A stretch of 64,000 nt of DNA from Phycisphaeraceae bacterium (GCA_019636555.1 JAHBXH010000001.1:620001-684000); one strand, 5' to 3'; counted from the first letter of the stretch, positions 36,771 to 45,501 are shown. Notes: generated by a model from the sequence alone, not told the origin. A program made the numbers and translations.

Positions 36771-37581
36771 GCGCGCCGAACTCGTGAAAGCCAAAGAAGC
36801 GCTGCCGTTGTCCGAGTTGGAGGCGATGGTCGCGCAGGAAGAAAGTCCGCGCAACTTCTTTGCCGCCGTGACGCACCGGCAGAACAACCCGTTCGATACC
36901 GCGATCATCGCGGAAGTGAAGAGGCGCAGCCCGAGCGCGGGGCTGATCCGGCGGGAGTTTGAAGGCGATTCCTTTCGCCCGGAAGACATCGCCAGAAAGT
37001 ATCACGCCGCCGGGGCGGCCGCGATTTCGTGCCTGACCGATCGGGAGTACTTTGGGGGCGATCTTTCATTTATCCAGCGGATCAAGGCGGCGGTTCCGTT
37101 GCCGGTCCTGCGGAAGGATTTCATCATCGATCCGTATCAGTTGTGGGAGGCCCGGGCCTTCGGGGCGGACGCGGTTCTGCTCATCGCCGAGTGCCTCGCC
37201 GAGGGCGAGATGCTGGACCTGATGATTCTGGCTCAGCAGCTCCAATTGACGGTACTTCTCGAGGTGCACGATATGGAAAACCTGCTCCGGGTACGCCCAC
37301 ATGTGGGGTTTCCGCACCGGGGGTATGGGCTTTTGGGAATCAATAACCGCAATCTGGCCACGATGGAGGTGGACCTGAACCACACCCTCCGTTTGGCCGA
37401 TCTGGTGGAGGACCGGAGCATTCTGGTCAGCGAGTCGGGAATCCGAACCTCGGCCGACCTGGCGCGCTTCAGGAGTCAGGGAATCCGGATCGTTCTGGTC
37501 GGGGAGCATCTCATGCGCCAGCCAGACCCCGGAGAGGCCCTTTCGAACATGCTCAACCCCGAATCCGGCCCGAACTTCTGA
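36745..37581 (+). CDS. trpC: Indole-3-glycerol phosphate synthase
   Basis: Closes the indole ring in tryptophan synthesis. The 278-residue TIM barrel has the catalytic Lys59 in IIAEVKRRSPSAG, Lys124 in VLRKDFIID, LLGINNRNL and ILVSESGIR, and the phosphate site VLVGEHLMR. The GTG at 36745 is used because family members begin at LTEI; an ATG at 36709 with a purine-rich upstream is an alternative. No other trp genes are adjacent, so tryptophan genes are dispersed, as often in planctomycetes; trpS lies nearby on the opposite strand. Confidence 0.95.
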   Translation: MLTEIVEHKRAELVKAKEALPLSELEAMVAQEESPRNFFAAVTHRQNNPFDTAIIAEVKRRSPSAGLIRREFEGDSFRPEDIARKYHAAGAAAISCLTDREYFGGDLSFIQRIKAAVPLPVLRKDFIIDPYQLWEARAFGADAVLLIAECLAEGEMLDLMILAQQLQLTVLLEVHDMENLLRVRPHVGFPHRGYGLLGINNRNLATMEVDLNHTLRLADLVEDRSILVSESGIRTSADLARFRSQGIRIVLVGEHLMRQPDPGEALSNMLNPESGPNF

Positions 37582-37654
37582 TTTGACTACCCTTCGGGGC
37601 GATTCCCGATTCAACCCGCCGCCGCGTTTTCGTGCGGCATGGAGACTTTCAGAA

Positions 37655-39043
37655 ATGAACAGCAGGCATCTCTTCCTGACCCGACTCAGTGCCGCGTGCG
37701 TCGTTGCCCTTGCCGGCGCCGCCTTCGCCCAGGAACACCAGCCCGCGCAGGAGTCGACGGTTCAAGCCCGGAATCCGCAGCGTGCTCAGGCCCAGCACCA
37801 GCAGCAGTCGGAGGTCGCCCAGAACAATGTTCAGCAGCCCGAAGCCAAAGAGCTGCTCGAAAAATCGCGAGATGCCATCGCCGCCGCGAAGACGCTCGAA
37901 TTCGACCTGTTCGCACCGCAGATCGGTCTGATGGGTGGAGAGCGCAGCCCCAAGAACGTGAAGGCGCACATGGCGCTGACCCGGTCGGACACCGGCGGCT
38001 GGATCATGCACATGACGGGCAGCGGCACCGTCGCTCGCGATTCAACTCCGAGCGAGTTCGATGTCGTGTGGGATCGCCAGTCGATCACGTGGGTGGATAA
38101 CCAGGCAAAGACCGTGTACACACGCCCGTTCGGGCAGGCGCGCGGATTCAAAGGCCTTCAGATGATCAACGGCCTGCGCATTCCGGCGATTTCCGGCGAT
38201 CGTCCGCTGGGCGAGGAATTGGCGCAGCCGGTGATGCAGCTCCAGGGAGTTGAAGAAATCGCAGGGGTTCCGTGCGATGTCGTGCTGACGGGAACTTCGC
38301 TCGAGGGCAACGGCAACCGCAAGAAGGTCTGGGTCGCCAAGAGCGATCTGATCCCGCGCAAGCTCGAGAACATCATCGACAGCAAACTGATCAACGCGAG
38401 CACATCGGTGGAGCTTTCGAACGTCCGCGTGAACGAAACCATCCCGCCGGATCGCGCCGGGATTGTGCCGCCGGAGGGATACGCGGTTGACAAGAGCGAG
38501 CCGGTCGTGAACAAGCCGATCAAGCTCGACAAGCTGGCCGTGCCGGACTTCGAACTCTCGACGCCCGAAGGCACCAAGGTGAGCAAGGCCTCGCTCGCGG
38601 GGAACGTCGCCGTGATCCAGTTCTGGGGAACGTGGTCGAACCCGTCCAAGCGCAGCCACGAGGAACTCCAGCAGCTCGCCGACAGCTACAAGGAAAAGGG
38701 AGTCAAGTTCTTCATCGCATCGGTGCGTGAGAAGGACGCCGAGGGAGTCATCGGCTACGTGAAGGAGTCGAACATCGGCATTCCGGTGCTGCTCGAGGGC
38801 GATTCGCTCGCCGAGCGGCTCGATGTGCAGAGCGTGCCGACGGCGGTGGTCATCGGCGCCGACGGCGCGAACGTGCGTGTCGTCTCCAACTACCTGAAAG
38901 AGACGACGATGAAGGAAATCGCGGACGGCATCGAGACGGCGCTGAAGGACGCGGCAGAGAAGAAAGATGCCGCGGAACACCCGGCCGATATGCCCAAGCA
39001 CGAGTTGCCGCAGACCGGCGACACCAAGCCAGCCGACAAATAA
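37655..39043 (+). CDS. Exported thioredoxin-fold protein lacking the redox cysteines
   Basis: A 462-residue protein. GGAG ten bases before the ATG and a signal peptide (AACVVALAGAAFA) place it outside the cytoplasm. A Gln-rich linker leads to an N-terminal domain of about 200 residues (EKSRDAIAAAKTLEFDL ... VWVAKSDLIPRKLE) like LolA/DUF2092 carrier domains. The C-terminal AhpC/TlpA thioredoxin-like domain has FWGTWSNPSKRSHEEL where TlpA has WCxxC: Ser328 and Ser331 replace both cysteines. It therefore cannot do disulfide exchange and may bind a partner instead. It follows trpC by 73 bases; a terminator follows it. Confidence 0.82.
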   Translation: MNSRHLFLTRLSAACVVALAGAAFAQEHQPAQESTVQARNPQRAQAQHQQQSEVAQNNVQQPEAKELLEKSRDAIAAAKTLEFDLFAPQIGLMGGERSPKNVKAHMALTRSDTGGWIMHMTGSGTVARDSTPSEFDVVWDRQSITWVDNQAKTVYTRPFGQARGFKGLQMINGLRIPAISGDRPLGEELAQPVMQLQGVEEIAGVPCDVVLTGTSLEGNGNRKKVWVAKSDLIPRKLENIIDSKLINASTSVELSNVRVNETIPPDRAGIVPPEGYAVDKSEPVVNKPIKLDKLAVPDFELSTPEGTKVSKASLAGNVAVIQFWGTWSNPSKRSHEELQQLADSYKEKGVKFFIASVREKDAEGVIGYVKESNIGIPVLLEGDSLAERLDVQSVPTAVVIGADGANVRVVSNYLKETTMKEIADGIETALKDAAEKKDAAEHPADMPKHELPQTGDTKPADK

Positions 39044-39072
39044 GGTTTCGGCGCGATCGTGAGTTCACTTTG

Positions 39073-39103
39073 AGCAGCCCCGAGCGGGGCTGCTTTTCTT
39101 TTT
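39073..39103 (+). terminator. Rho-independent terminator before hisS
   Basis: A 9-bp stem AGCAGCCCC (39073-39081) / GGGGCTGCT (39086-39094) with a GAGC loop and a TTTTCTTTTT tail. It ends the upstream gene and leaves hisS to its own promoter, which must then lie in the 30 bases before 39137 or upstream of the terminator. Confidence 0.88.
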
Positions 39104-39136
39104 GCACGCGCCGCCCGCCTCTCTACCCTTGTCGCC

Positions 39137-40501
39137 ATGTCCGACTTTCAGGCCCCCAAAGGAACGCGCGATTTCTACCCGGCCGACGCGGCGCGCCGTC
39201 GCTTCATCACCGAAGCCTGGCGGTTTGCGTCGATTCGGCACGGCTTCGAGGAGATCGATGGCCCGATCTTCGAGCATCTCGATCTCTACACCGTGAAGAG
39301 CGGCGAGGGAATCGTCAGCGAGCTGTTCTCGTTCCAGCGCGCGGGCGGCGAAAAGGACTACGCGCTGCGTCCGGAGTTCACGCCGACTTTGGCGCGCTTG
39401 TACGCGGCACGCGCGGGCAGCCTTCCCAAGCCGACAAGATGGTTCACCGCCGGGCCGTTTTTTCGTGCCGAGAAGCCGCAGCGCGGCAGGCTCCGCGAGT
39501 TTCTCCAGTGGAACGCCGACATCCTGGGCGATGCGTCGCCTGCCGCGGACGCCGAGATCATCGCGACCTGTGTTTCGCTTCTCTCTTCGCTCGGGCTGAC
39601 GAGCAAAGACGTCCGCGTCAAGGTGAATCACCGCGCGGCACTCGGCGCGTGGCTGCTCAGCCGGGGCGTTCAGCCCGAGGCGCAGGCCGAACTCTTCAAG
39701 TTGCTCGATGCCAAGGGCAAAATGCCGGCGCCTGAATTCGCGCAGAAGATCGGAGACTTCGGTTTCAGTCCGCAGCAGGCTGAAGTCTTCCAGAAGGGGC
39801 TCGTGCGCATCACGGTCCCGGCGGCGGTCGACCCGAGCAAGGAAGCCGTCGATCCGTTCCAGCCTCCGGCGCTCGACCCCGCGGTCCGCGATGTGCTCGA
39901 CCTGACTTATTTTTCCGATGCGGTCATGCCGCTCGCGAAGGAACTCGTCGCGGCGGGGATCATCGATTGGATCGACTTCGACCTGAGCGTCGTACGCGGA
40001 CTCGCCTACTACACAGGCATGGTCTTCGAAGTGCACGAGGCAACGGGCGCCGAGCGAGCGATCGCGGGGGGCGGGCGCTACGACAATCTTGTGGAACTCT
40101 TTGATGGTCCGCCGACCCCGGCGGTGGGTTTCGGCATGGGCGACGTCGTCCTCGGGCTCGTGCTCGAGGACCGGGGCCTCATGCCCAAAGACGTCGACCT
40201 GCTCCGGCGAATCGGCGCGACGCCGGAAGTGTTCGTGATTCCCGGGCCGGCGCCGGAGGCGGAGCTTCTTGTCAAGCCGCTGCTCGCGCGCCTGCGTGCC
40301 GCGGGACGCCACGCGCGGGCGTCATCGAAGTCCACGCGGAACGTCGGCAAGCTGCTAAAGGATGCGAACGACCAGGGCGCGCGGATCGCCATGATCATCG
40401 AAACCAAAGAGACCGTCGCGCTCAAGGACCTCACCACCGGCGAGCAGTCACAGCCGATGCTGGTCGCCGAGGCGTTCGCGCGGCTCGGCATAGTGCTATG
40501 A
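39137..40501 (+). CDS. hisS: Histidyl-tRNA synthetase
   Basis: Class II synthetase, 454 residues. PKGTRDFYP opens the protein; motif 2 is GPFFRAEKPQRGRLREF; the two histidine-specific signatures are RGLAYYTGMVFE and AIAGGGRYDNL; motif 3 is TPAVGFGMGDVVL. The anticodon-binding domain follows (EVFVIPGP ... AMIIETKETV). Everything expected is present, and there is no sign of the HisZ paralogue, which lacks catalytic residues. Confidence 0.96.
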   Translation: MSDFQAPKGTRDFYPADAARRRFITEAWRFASIRHGFEEIDGPIFEHLDLYTVKSGEGIVSELFSFQRAGGEKDYALRPEFTPTLARLYAARAGSLPKPTRWFTAGPFFRAEKPQRGRLREFLQWNADILGDASPAADAEIIATCVSLLSSLGLTSKDVRVKVNHRAALGAWLLSRGVQPEAQAELFKLLDAKGKMPAPEFAQKIGDFGFSPQQAEVFQKGLVRITVPAAVDPSKEAVDPFQPPALDPAVRDVLDLTYFSDAVMPLAKELVAAGIIDWIDFDLSVVRGLAYYTGMVFEVHEATGAERAIAGGGRYDNLVELFDGPPTPAVGFGMGDVVLGLVLEDRGLMPKDVDLLRRIGATPEVFVIPGPAPEAELLVKPLLARLRAAGRHARASSKSTRNVGKLLKDANDQGARIAMIIETKETVALKDLTTGEQSQPMLVAEAFARLGIVL

Positions 40502-40790
40502 AAGGCATTCACCACACAGCGACTGTGTTTGATTTCAAGATTGAGGGTGAGATTTTGAGCGGATTTTTGACCCCACAGAACATCCCGTATGAGCGCGTCG
40601 GCGATGGTCGGGAGCTTGCGGCATGCCGGCGGTCATCGCCACCTTGTGCGGTTTGTTGTTGGCGATCATCCGTTCGAAGTCTTCAGGGATGACCGGGTTG
40701 CAGCGGGCCGCGGTGAGAGGTGCCATGTAGAGCGCGTTGCGGACCTCCATTCGGCCGCCTCGGACGTGCCGCGGTTCCCGACCGTGCAGG
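40500..40790 (-). pseudogene. IS110-family transposase remnant (C-terminal part)
   Basis: On the minus strand, RGGRMEVRNALYMAPL then AARCNPVIPEDFERMIANNK and PHKVAMTAGM match the C-terminal Transposase_20-type region of IS110 enzymes. A one-base insertion near 40621 then shifts the frame, and RKLPTIADALIRDVLWGQKS continues in another frame. Only about 290 bases of a gene that is normally about 1 kb remain, with no intact ends, so it is an inactive fossil. It abuts the zinc-ribbon membrane protein gene. Confidence 0.65.
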
Positions 40791-40793
40791 TTT

Positions 40794-41276
40794 TCACGGA
40801 TCGATCGGAGGTCGTGGCGTGTTGATCGCCGACACATCGTCATACAAGTTAAGCGACTGCGACCAAAGGAACTGTGCCATTTCGGGGTCTTCGAATGCGC
40901 CACATTCCGGACACCTCTTAGTTGCTAGTTCAAGAGAGTACGGATATGCACAATTTGTACAAGCGACGCCATTGTGGGCACGGACCAAATTCAGTTGTAC
41001 TGAATTCTTCTTATTTAGATAGTGTACCAGTGCAAGCGACGCAATTGGTATAACAGGAAACGCCCATTTCCAATTCGAATTAATATTGCCGACATAAAGC
41101 ACCAGGACGCCAGTAAGAACTAAAAGCAATGCGAGCGCATAGATGGCAATAACCCGTCTTTCGATGCGATGAAGGAACGCCGGGATGGTATACTGCGGCC
41201 ACCGGTAGGGGTTATTGCGGTATGTGGTGGTCATCCTTGCATTTCTGAACATCTCGGCGATATTCTCCCATAGCAT
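40794..41276 (-). CDS. Two-TM membrane protein with C-terminal zinc ribbon
   Basis: A 160-residue protein of unknown function. TM1 spans about residues 42-62 (IAIYALALLLVLTGVLVLYV), TM2 about 70-87, and the ribbon is Cys106, Cys109, Cys122, Cys125 (CTNCAYPYS ... CPECG). It has the same elements as 14426-14878 and 27569-28075, but TM1 and TM2 are close and the ribbon is followed by about 35 more residues. Codons in the middle of the gene are markedly richer in A and T than in its neighbours. Start uncertain (ATG at 41276 or later ATGs). It sits beside an IS110 remnant, which may indicate transfer. Confidence 0.7.
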   Translation of the reverse strand: MLWENIAEMFRNARMTTTYRNNPYRWPQYTIPAFLHRIERRVIAIYALALLLVLTGVLVLYVGNINSNWKWAFPVIPIASLALVHYLNKKNSVQLNLVRAHNGVACTNCAYPYSLELATKRCPECGAFEDPEMAQFLWSQSLNLYDDVSAINTPRPPIDP

Positions 41277-41330
41277 GGTCGGGCAGACTAAGCTGGAGCG
41301 TGCGCTCTGTGTCTCTGCCGTGAACTCTCA

Positions 41331-42953
41331 TCACCAGATCCAGCGCACATTTCCAAAGTCCGGAATCGGGATCAAGCCCCACTTGCGCGAAAGTGCCGGG
41401 AAGAAGACGCAGAACGCTTTGCCCACGATCAGATCCCGCGGCACGACGCCCGGGCGATCATCGATCAGTTCCGCCACCCACGGATCGGGCTCGCCCCAGA
41501 GCCGCGCATCAAGGCTCGCCGGGCTGTTGTCGCCCATCATGAAAAACTCGTTGGCGTGTTGGATCGCGAGCGTCGTCGGGTGGCTGCCGCGGCAGGGCGT
41601 ATCGCGCCACTGGGGCATCACGTGCTGCGCCGGCTGGTAAAAGAGATCGCGGTCCAGCCGCACGCGGTGCAGTTCCGCCGGACCCGAGACGTCGATCTTG
41701 ACTTCCGGCTTCGTGTAGTTAAACGGTTCCGAAAGCGGGACGGGGCGCACCGCGAGCGAGAGCATCGCCTCAAGCGGTTTGCCGGTGGAATACTCGACGC
41801 GCTGCGCAGGTGTCCAGTCGTAGAAACCCTCGCACACGAGTTCGCCATCGATGAAGAGCTGGAGCGCCTGATCGACATGGCGGAAATCGAGGTTGGTCAC
41901 GCGATCCGGGCCGAGTGGCCGGATGCCTTCTTTGCTTGCGAGCACTTTCCACGGCGCATTCGCATCACCGATCGGGCGCATTTCGACCAGCGCCTTTGTT
42001 CCTTCAACGCGCCCGCGGAATTCGTGTGAGTTGACTTTGATCGTCGCGCCGGCGCTCGCGCTGGCGCTCGCGGGCTTGATGCCGTAGCTCACGCGCAGGT
42101 CCGGAACCGGGTAGCGCTGCACGGGCATGTTCTTTCGAGCGTTGAGCTGGGGCGTGTCGTTGTAGTGATTGAGATCCGTGATCGGGCGAAACTTGGTATC
42201 CCATGTCAGGCTGCCGGGGCCGGCGCCGTCGTACCTGTACACGGTCGTGTCGTTGACCGTCCACTTGTCGCCGCCCGGCACCCACGGCGAAGTAAACCAG
42301 CGCTTGCCGTCGCGCACGGGATTCAGCGGCTCGTAGGTACTGTCGAAAATCAGCTGCCAGGTCGCGTTCTGGGCGCGGAGCGGCTTGCGCGCGATCTTCC
42401 ACTCGGAGTTCTCCCAGCACTCGGCCGGGGTTTCCTTCCGGTCCGGCCTGAACGGGCGGACGAACACATCGCCGTCGACAATCGAAAGCTCCTCGTTTTC
42501 AAGACCGACGAGACGCTTGATGTAGTAGACCTGCGGGTTGGTCGGGTTGCGGAAGACGACAACATCCCAGCGGGCCGGATCGCCGTAGGGGTAGTCGTAC
42601 TTCATGACGAAGATGCGGTCGCCGCTGCTCGAGTCTTTGGTGAACGGGGGGAGCAGCCGGTCGGTGTTGGGCTCGTGCGCCGTCGTGATCTGCTGACGGG
42701 GCTGCGCGTTCTCCATGTTTCCGTCCACAAAGTCGGACGGGCTGATCGGCCACTGGTAGCCGTTGTCTTTGTCGCGGATGCGCACGTGCGCGCCGAGCAG
42801 GGTGGGGGCCATCGATCCGGTGGGAATCTGGAACGGCTCGAGCACGATGCCGCGGAAGATGAGCGCGATCGTGAACGCGATCAGAAGCGAGATGACTGTT
42901 TCTTTCACCGAGGTCGGTTGCTGGCCCGGCTTTGCAACATTGGCTTCTGTCAT
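41331..42953 (-). CDS. lepB: Signal peptidase I with large insertion
   Basis: Membrane-bound serine/lysine peptidase (S26) that removes signal peptides. A TM segment (VISLLIAFTIALIFRGIVL) is followed by the nucleophile in IPTGSMAPTLLG (Ser47 from the ATG used) and the general base lysine in VYYIKRLVGL (Lys146). The last box, FFMMGDNSPASLDARLWG, comes only after about 250 inserted residues; the usual protein is 250-320 residues, this one 540. The insertion contains LQLFIDGELV and other beta strands suggestive of a lectin-like jellyroll. AGGTG five bases before the ATG at 42953 fixes the start. It follows ricT by 66 bases. Confidence 0.9.
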   Translation of the reverse strand: MTEANVAKPGQQPTSVKETVISLLIAFTIALIFRGIVLEPFQIPTGSMAPTLLGAHVRIRDKDNGYQWPISPSDFVDGNMENAQPRQQITTAHEPNTDRLLPPFTKDSSSGDRIFVMKYDYPYGDPARWDVVVFRNPTNPQVYYIKRLVGLENEELSIVDGDVFVRPFRPDRKETPAECWENSEWKIARKPLRAQNATWQLIFDSTYEPLNPVRDGKRWFTSPWVPGGDKWTVNDTTVYRYDGAGPGSLTWDTKFRPITDLNHYNDTPQLNARKNMPVQRYPVPDLRVSYGIKPASASASAGATIKVNSHEFRGRVEGTKALVEMRPIGDANAPWKVLASKEGIRPLGPDRVTNLDFRHVDQALQLFIDGELVCEGFYDWTPAQRVEYSTGKPLEAMLSLAVRPVPLSEPFNYTKPEVKIDVSGPAELHRVRLDRDLFYQPAQHVMPQWRDTPCRGSHPTTLAIQHANEFFMMGDNSPASLDARLWGEPDPWVAELIDDRPGVVPRDLIVGKAFCVFFPALSRKWGLIPIPDFGNVRWIW

Positions 42954-43019
42954 GATCACCTTTGCTATCGGTTCACCGGCGCTGCTTCCTCGCCGGGACC
43001 ATCGAACTCAATTCGTTCA

Positions 43020-44486
43020 TTACGCGCCCGAAGGACCTCCGCCCCCGTTTCGCGGAGCGCTCGGACCCTGAGGCCCGCGGCCCCCCGATTGTCCACCCGG
43101 GCCGGCCTGCCCACCCTGCTGTCCACTCGATCCGCCACCCCGCCGTCTGCGCCGGCGTCTGCCGCGGCGAGGTCCGCCTTCCTGGCGCTCTTCACGAGGG
43201 GCATCGTCCATCGTGCCGTCGTCGGTCGGAATGTCGTCAAGGTCCAGTGGCTGGTCAGAAGCGGGGCGGGGAGGCTGCTGAGGTGCGCGCTGCGGCGGGC
43301 CGCCACCCTGCGGTCTTGGTCCTGCGGGTCTTGGTGCTGAGGGTCTTGGTCCTGAAGGTTTGGTGCCCGGAGCTTGTTGGCCTTCGGTCGGCGGGCGCGC
43401 TGGTTTGCCCGCGTGGGGAGTTCCTTCCCGCGCCGGACCTTGACGCGCATCGGGGCGACGAGGTCCGGCGCCTCGGGCCTGAACCTCTCCCGGCGGCGGC
43501 CGCGGCGGCGCTGAAGCGCTCTTGGGCGGCGCGAGATTCTCAACCGGGATCGCGACCTGCTTCGGCCTTCCGAGTTCATCGAGCGCATCGAGCTCGATCA
43601 GCACGAGCTGCGTAAGGATTTGCCCATCGATCACGATACCGTCGCCCTCTGGCGTGCCGACGCGCGTGCGCTTGTGCGGCAGGCGCTTGCGGAGATCTTC
43701 GTAGGTCTGATCTTCGTAGCGCAGGCAGCACATCAGTCGCCCGCATCGGCCCGAAATTTTCAGCGGGTCGAGCGTCGCCTTCTGCACCTTGGCGCTTTTC
43801 ATGCTCACGGGCTTGAGCACCTTGAGGAAGTTCTTGCAGCAGCAGTACTGGCCGCATTTCTCGTAGTCGGCTGTGAGTCGGGCCTCGTCGCGCGCGCCGA
43901 CGGGGTGAAAATCGACGCGCCCGCGGAACTCGCGCGCGAGCGTCGGGCCGAGATCGCGGAACTCGACGCGTTCTTCGCTGAGGAAGTGAACGATCACGCG
44001 TTCGCCCCCGAGCAGCGGCTCGACATCGACGATTTTGATGTGACCAAAGCCGGCGCGCTCGGCGCTCGAACGCGCGCGGAGCTTGAGCTCGTGCTTGCTC
44101 TGTTCGATCTGCGATTGGCGATTCAGGTCATCGACGGTCGCGACGCGGAGCACACGCCCGTCGGTGAAGAACGGGTAGTCGCGTCCGCCCGAGTTGTCGA
44201 TGTACTCGAGCATCTCCTTGCGGCTCACGCTCTTGGAGCAGCCCGAATTCGGGCAGGTGCTCGTGAGCATCTCGCCGAGTTCCGTGCCGCGGTGGGTACG
44301 CACGACGAGCTTGCTGCCGCAGCCCGGCTTGGCCGAGCCGTCGTACGGGTATTCGCCGACGAGTTTCATCGCACCGAAGCGCACGACGATGGTCTTCGGC
44401 GGCGCGAGCGCGCCGTACGCCTCACGATCGGACTGCTCCTTGAGATGGGCGTCTGCCTCGAACTGTGGGAGCGGAACGATCGGCAT
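43020..44486 (-). CDS. ricT: PSP1 domain protein (RicT/YaaT-like) with long disordered tail
   Basis: A 488-residue protein. Residues about 25-330 form the PSP1/RicT domain: VVRFGAMKLVGEYPYDG, RVIVHFLSEERVEFRDL, and the cysteine clusters KCGQYCCCKNFLK and GRCGRLMCCLRYE that bind iron-sulfur in Bacillus RicT, where the protein helps RNase Y process mRNAs. The remaining about 155 residues are Pro/Gly/Arg-rich, with an arginine run (GPRRGRRRRRRRGGG) and Gly/Gln repeats, probably disordered and RNA-binding. This tail is not in the Firmicutes protein. lepB follows on the same strand. Confidence 0.88.
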   Translation of the reverse strand: MPIVPLPQFEADAHLKEQSDREAYGALAPPKTIVVRFGAMKLVGEYPYDGSAKPGCGSKLVVRTHRGTELGEMLTSTCPNSGCSKSVSRKEMLEYIDNSGGRDYPFFTDGRVLRVATVDDLNRQSQIEQSKHELKLRARSSAERAGFGHIKIVDVEPLLGGERVIVHFLSEERVEFRDLGPTLAREFRGRVDFHPVGARDEARLTADYEKCGQYCCCKNFLKVLKPVSMKSAKVQKATLDPLKISGRCGRLMCCLRYEDQTYEDLRKRLPHKRTRVGTPEGDGIVIDGQILTQLVLIELDALDELGRPKQVAIPVENLAPPKSASAPPRPPPGEVQARGAGPRRPDARQGPAREGTPHAGKPARPPTEGQQAPGTKPSGPRPSAPRPAGPRPQGGGPPQRAPQQPPRPASDQPLDLDDIPTDDGTMDDAPREERQEGGPRRGRRRRRRRGGGSSGQQGGQAGPGGQSGGRGPQGPSAPRNGGGGPSGA

Positions 44487-44524
44487 GAAGTCTCACAGAA
44501 AGACGGGCAGAACCCGCCGCGGGT

Positions 44525-44896
44525 TCAGGGATTCGGGCCGAATCGGGCCCGACCCTCGACAAAGGCGTTCTGCAGGTGGATCCGCTGCGACAGTTGCAAC
44601 GCACCCTGCGAGTCCGACCGATAAACCACGACCTCTTCGTTGCGGGCGTCATGGACGAGTACATACGCCTCGCCACCGGTCACGGTCGAGAGGATGCTGT
44701 ATCCGTTGCCGCTCGCCACCATCTGGCTCGCGGCGAGCTGCGCCTGCGCGACCGATTCGAACGGCAAAGCCCGCATGCCGGAAGAACCGCCCAGAACCGA
44801 GGCGAGCCTTGTGATAATCAGGAACGCCATAAACCCGGCGGAGATGCAAAGCCCCGCGCGCAACAGGTGTCCGGTTCGTTGACGAGAGACACTCAT
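44525..44896 (-). CDS. Small membrane-anchored protein of unknown function
   Basis: A 123-residue protein with one N-terminal TM helix (GLCISAGFMAFLIITRLASVL) and an outside domain with EAYVLVHDARNEEVVVYRSD. Its ATG overlaps the stop of the gene upstream by one base (TGATG), so the two are coupled. The two proteins share a layout: helix, then a short strand-rich domain with a DxxNxE(L/V)V(T/V)(F/Y)R segment. No family recognised. Confidence 0.6.
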   Translation of the reverse strand: MSVSRQRTGHLLRAGLCISAGFMAFLIITRLASVLGGSSGMRALPFESVAQAQLAASQMVASGNGYSILSTVTGGEAYVLVHDARNEEVVVYRSDSQGALQLSQRIHLQNAFVEGRARFGPNP

Positions 44897-45198
44897 CACC
44901 GGCCTCCCTGCATGTTGCGGTCGGCGCCGAGGCTTCGGTACCCGGCGACGATGTACGCGCGCCGGCCCTGATCAAACCGGAACGTCACCAATTCTTGATT
45001 CGACACATCGAGCACCTGCACGTTGTTGGCGTTCGAGCCGGGAATCCCGCTGGCGATCATCAGGTATTCGCCTCTGCCGCGCCCGATGGCGGGGTTGGTT
45101 GGCTGAGCCCCGGCGGGCGAAAGCAGCCAGAACGAGGCGAGCGCCCCGGCGAGCACCAGATTGAGCCCGATGAGTTGTTTCAGTCGGATTCGAACCAT
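44896..45198 (-). CDS. Small exported protein of unknown function
   Basis: A 100-residue protein. The N-terminal hydrophobic stretch (LIGLNLVLAGALASFWLLS) ends PAGAQ, a signal-peptide-like end. The mature part has YLMIASGIPGSNANNVQVLD and DVSNQELVTFRFDQGRRAY. The DVSNQELVTFR segment resembles DARNEEVVVYR of the next gene, so the two may be diverged duplicates. Unknown function; first gene of a small minus-strand operon. Confidence 0.6.
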   Translation of the reverse strand: MVRIRLKQLIGLNLVLAGALASFWLLSPAGAQPTNPAIGRGRGEYLMIASGIPGSNANNVQVLDVSNQELVTFRFDQGRRAYIVAGYRSLGADRNMQGGR

Positions 45199-45249
45199 GG
45201 AATGACGCCTTTCGAACGTTTCAGCGGCCCATTCAGAAACATCTGCGCG

Positions 45250-45501
45250 TCAGTCGAGGTGTCCCCGCTTGGCAGGGATCAGGCAGGTGCCGACGACGAG
45301 CCCGATCAGGATGACCCCGATCAAGATCATCAGCACACCGTGCCCGGTCATCAATTGCTCCGCCGCCTTGGGGATCGGAGGGCGGGGCCGCTCGGATAGA
45401 TCCGCGGTCGAGACCTGCGCGACAGCGCTCGAAGCCAAGGCCAGCGCGAATCCGCCGGCGAAGCTTGAGGCACGATTCAGAGCCGAGAGAGGGCGGTTCA
45501 T
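45250..45501 (-). CDS. Small membrane protein with signal peptide
   Basis: An 83-residue protein starting at the ATG at 45501. A signal-peptide-like N-terminus (FAGGFALALASSAVAQ) is followed by a short outside segment and one TM helix near the C-terminus (VLMILIGVILIGLVVGTCLI) with a basic end. Too short to assign. It lies 51 bases before the start of the small exported protein on the same strand. Confidence 0.55.
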   Translation of the reverse strand: MNRPLSALNRASSFAGGFALALASSAVAQVSTADLSERPRPPIPKAAEQLMTGHGVLMILIGVILIGLVVGTCLIPAKRGHLD

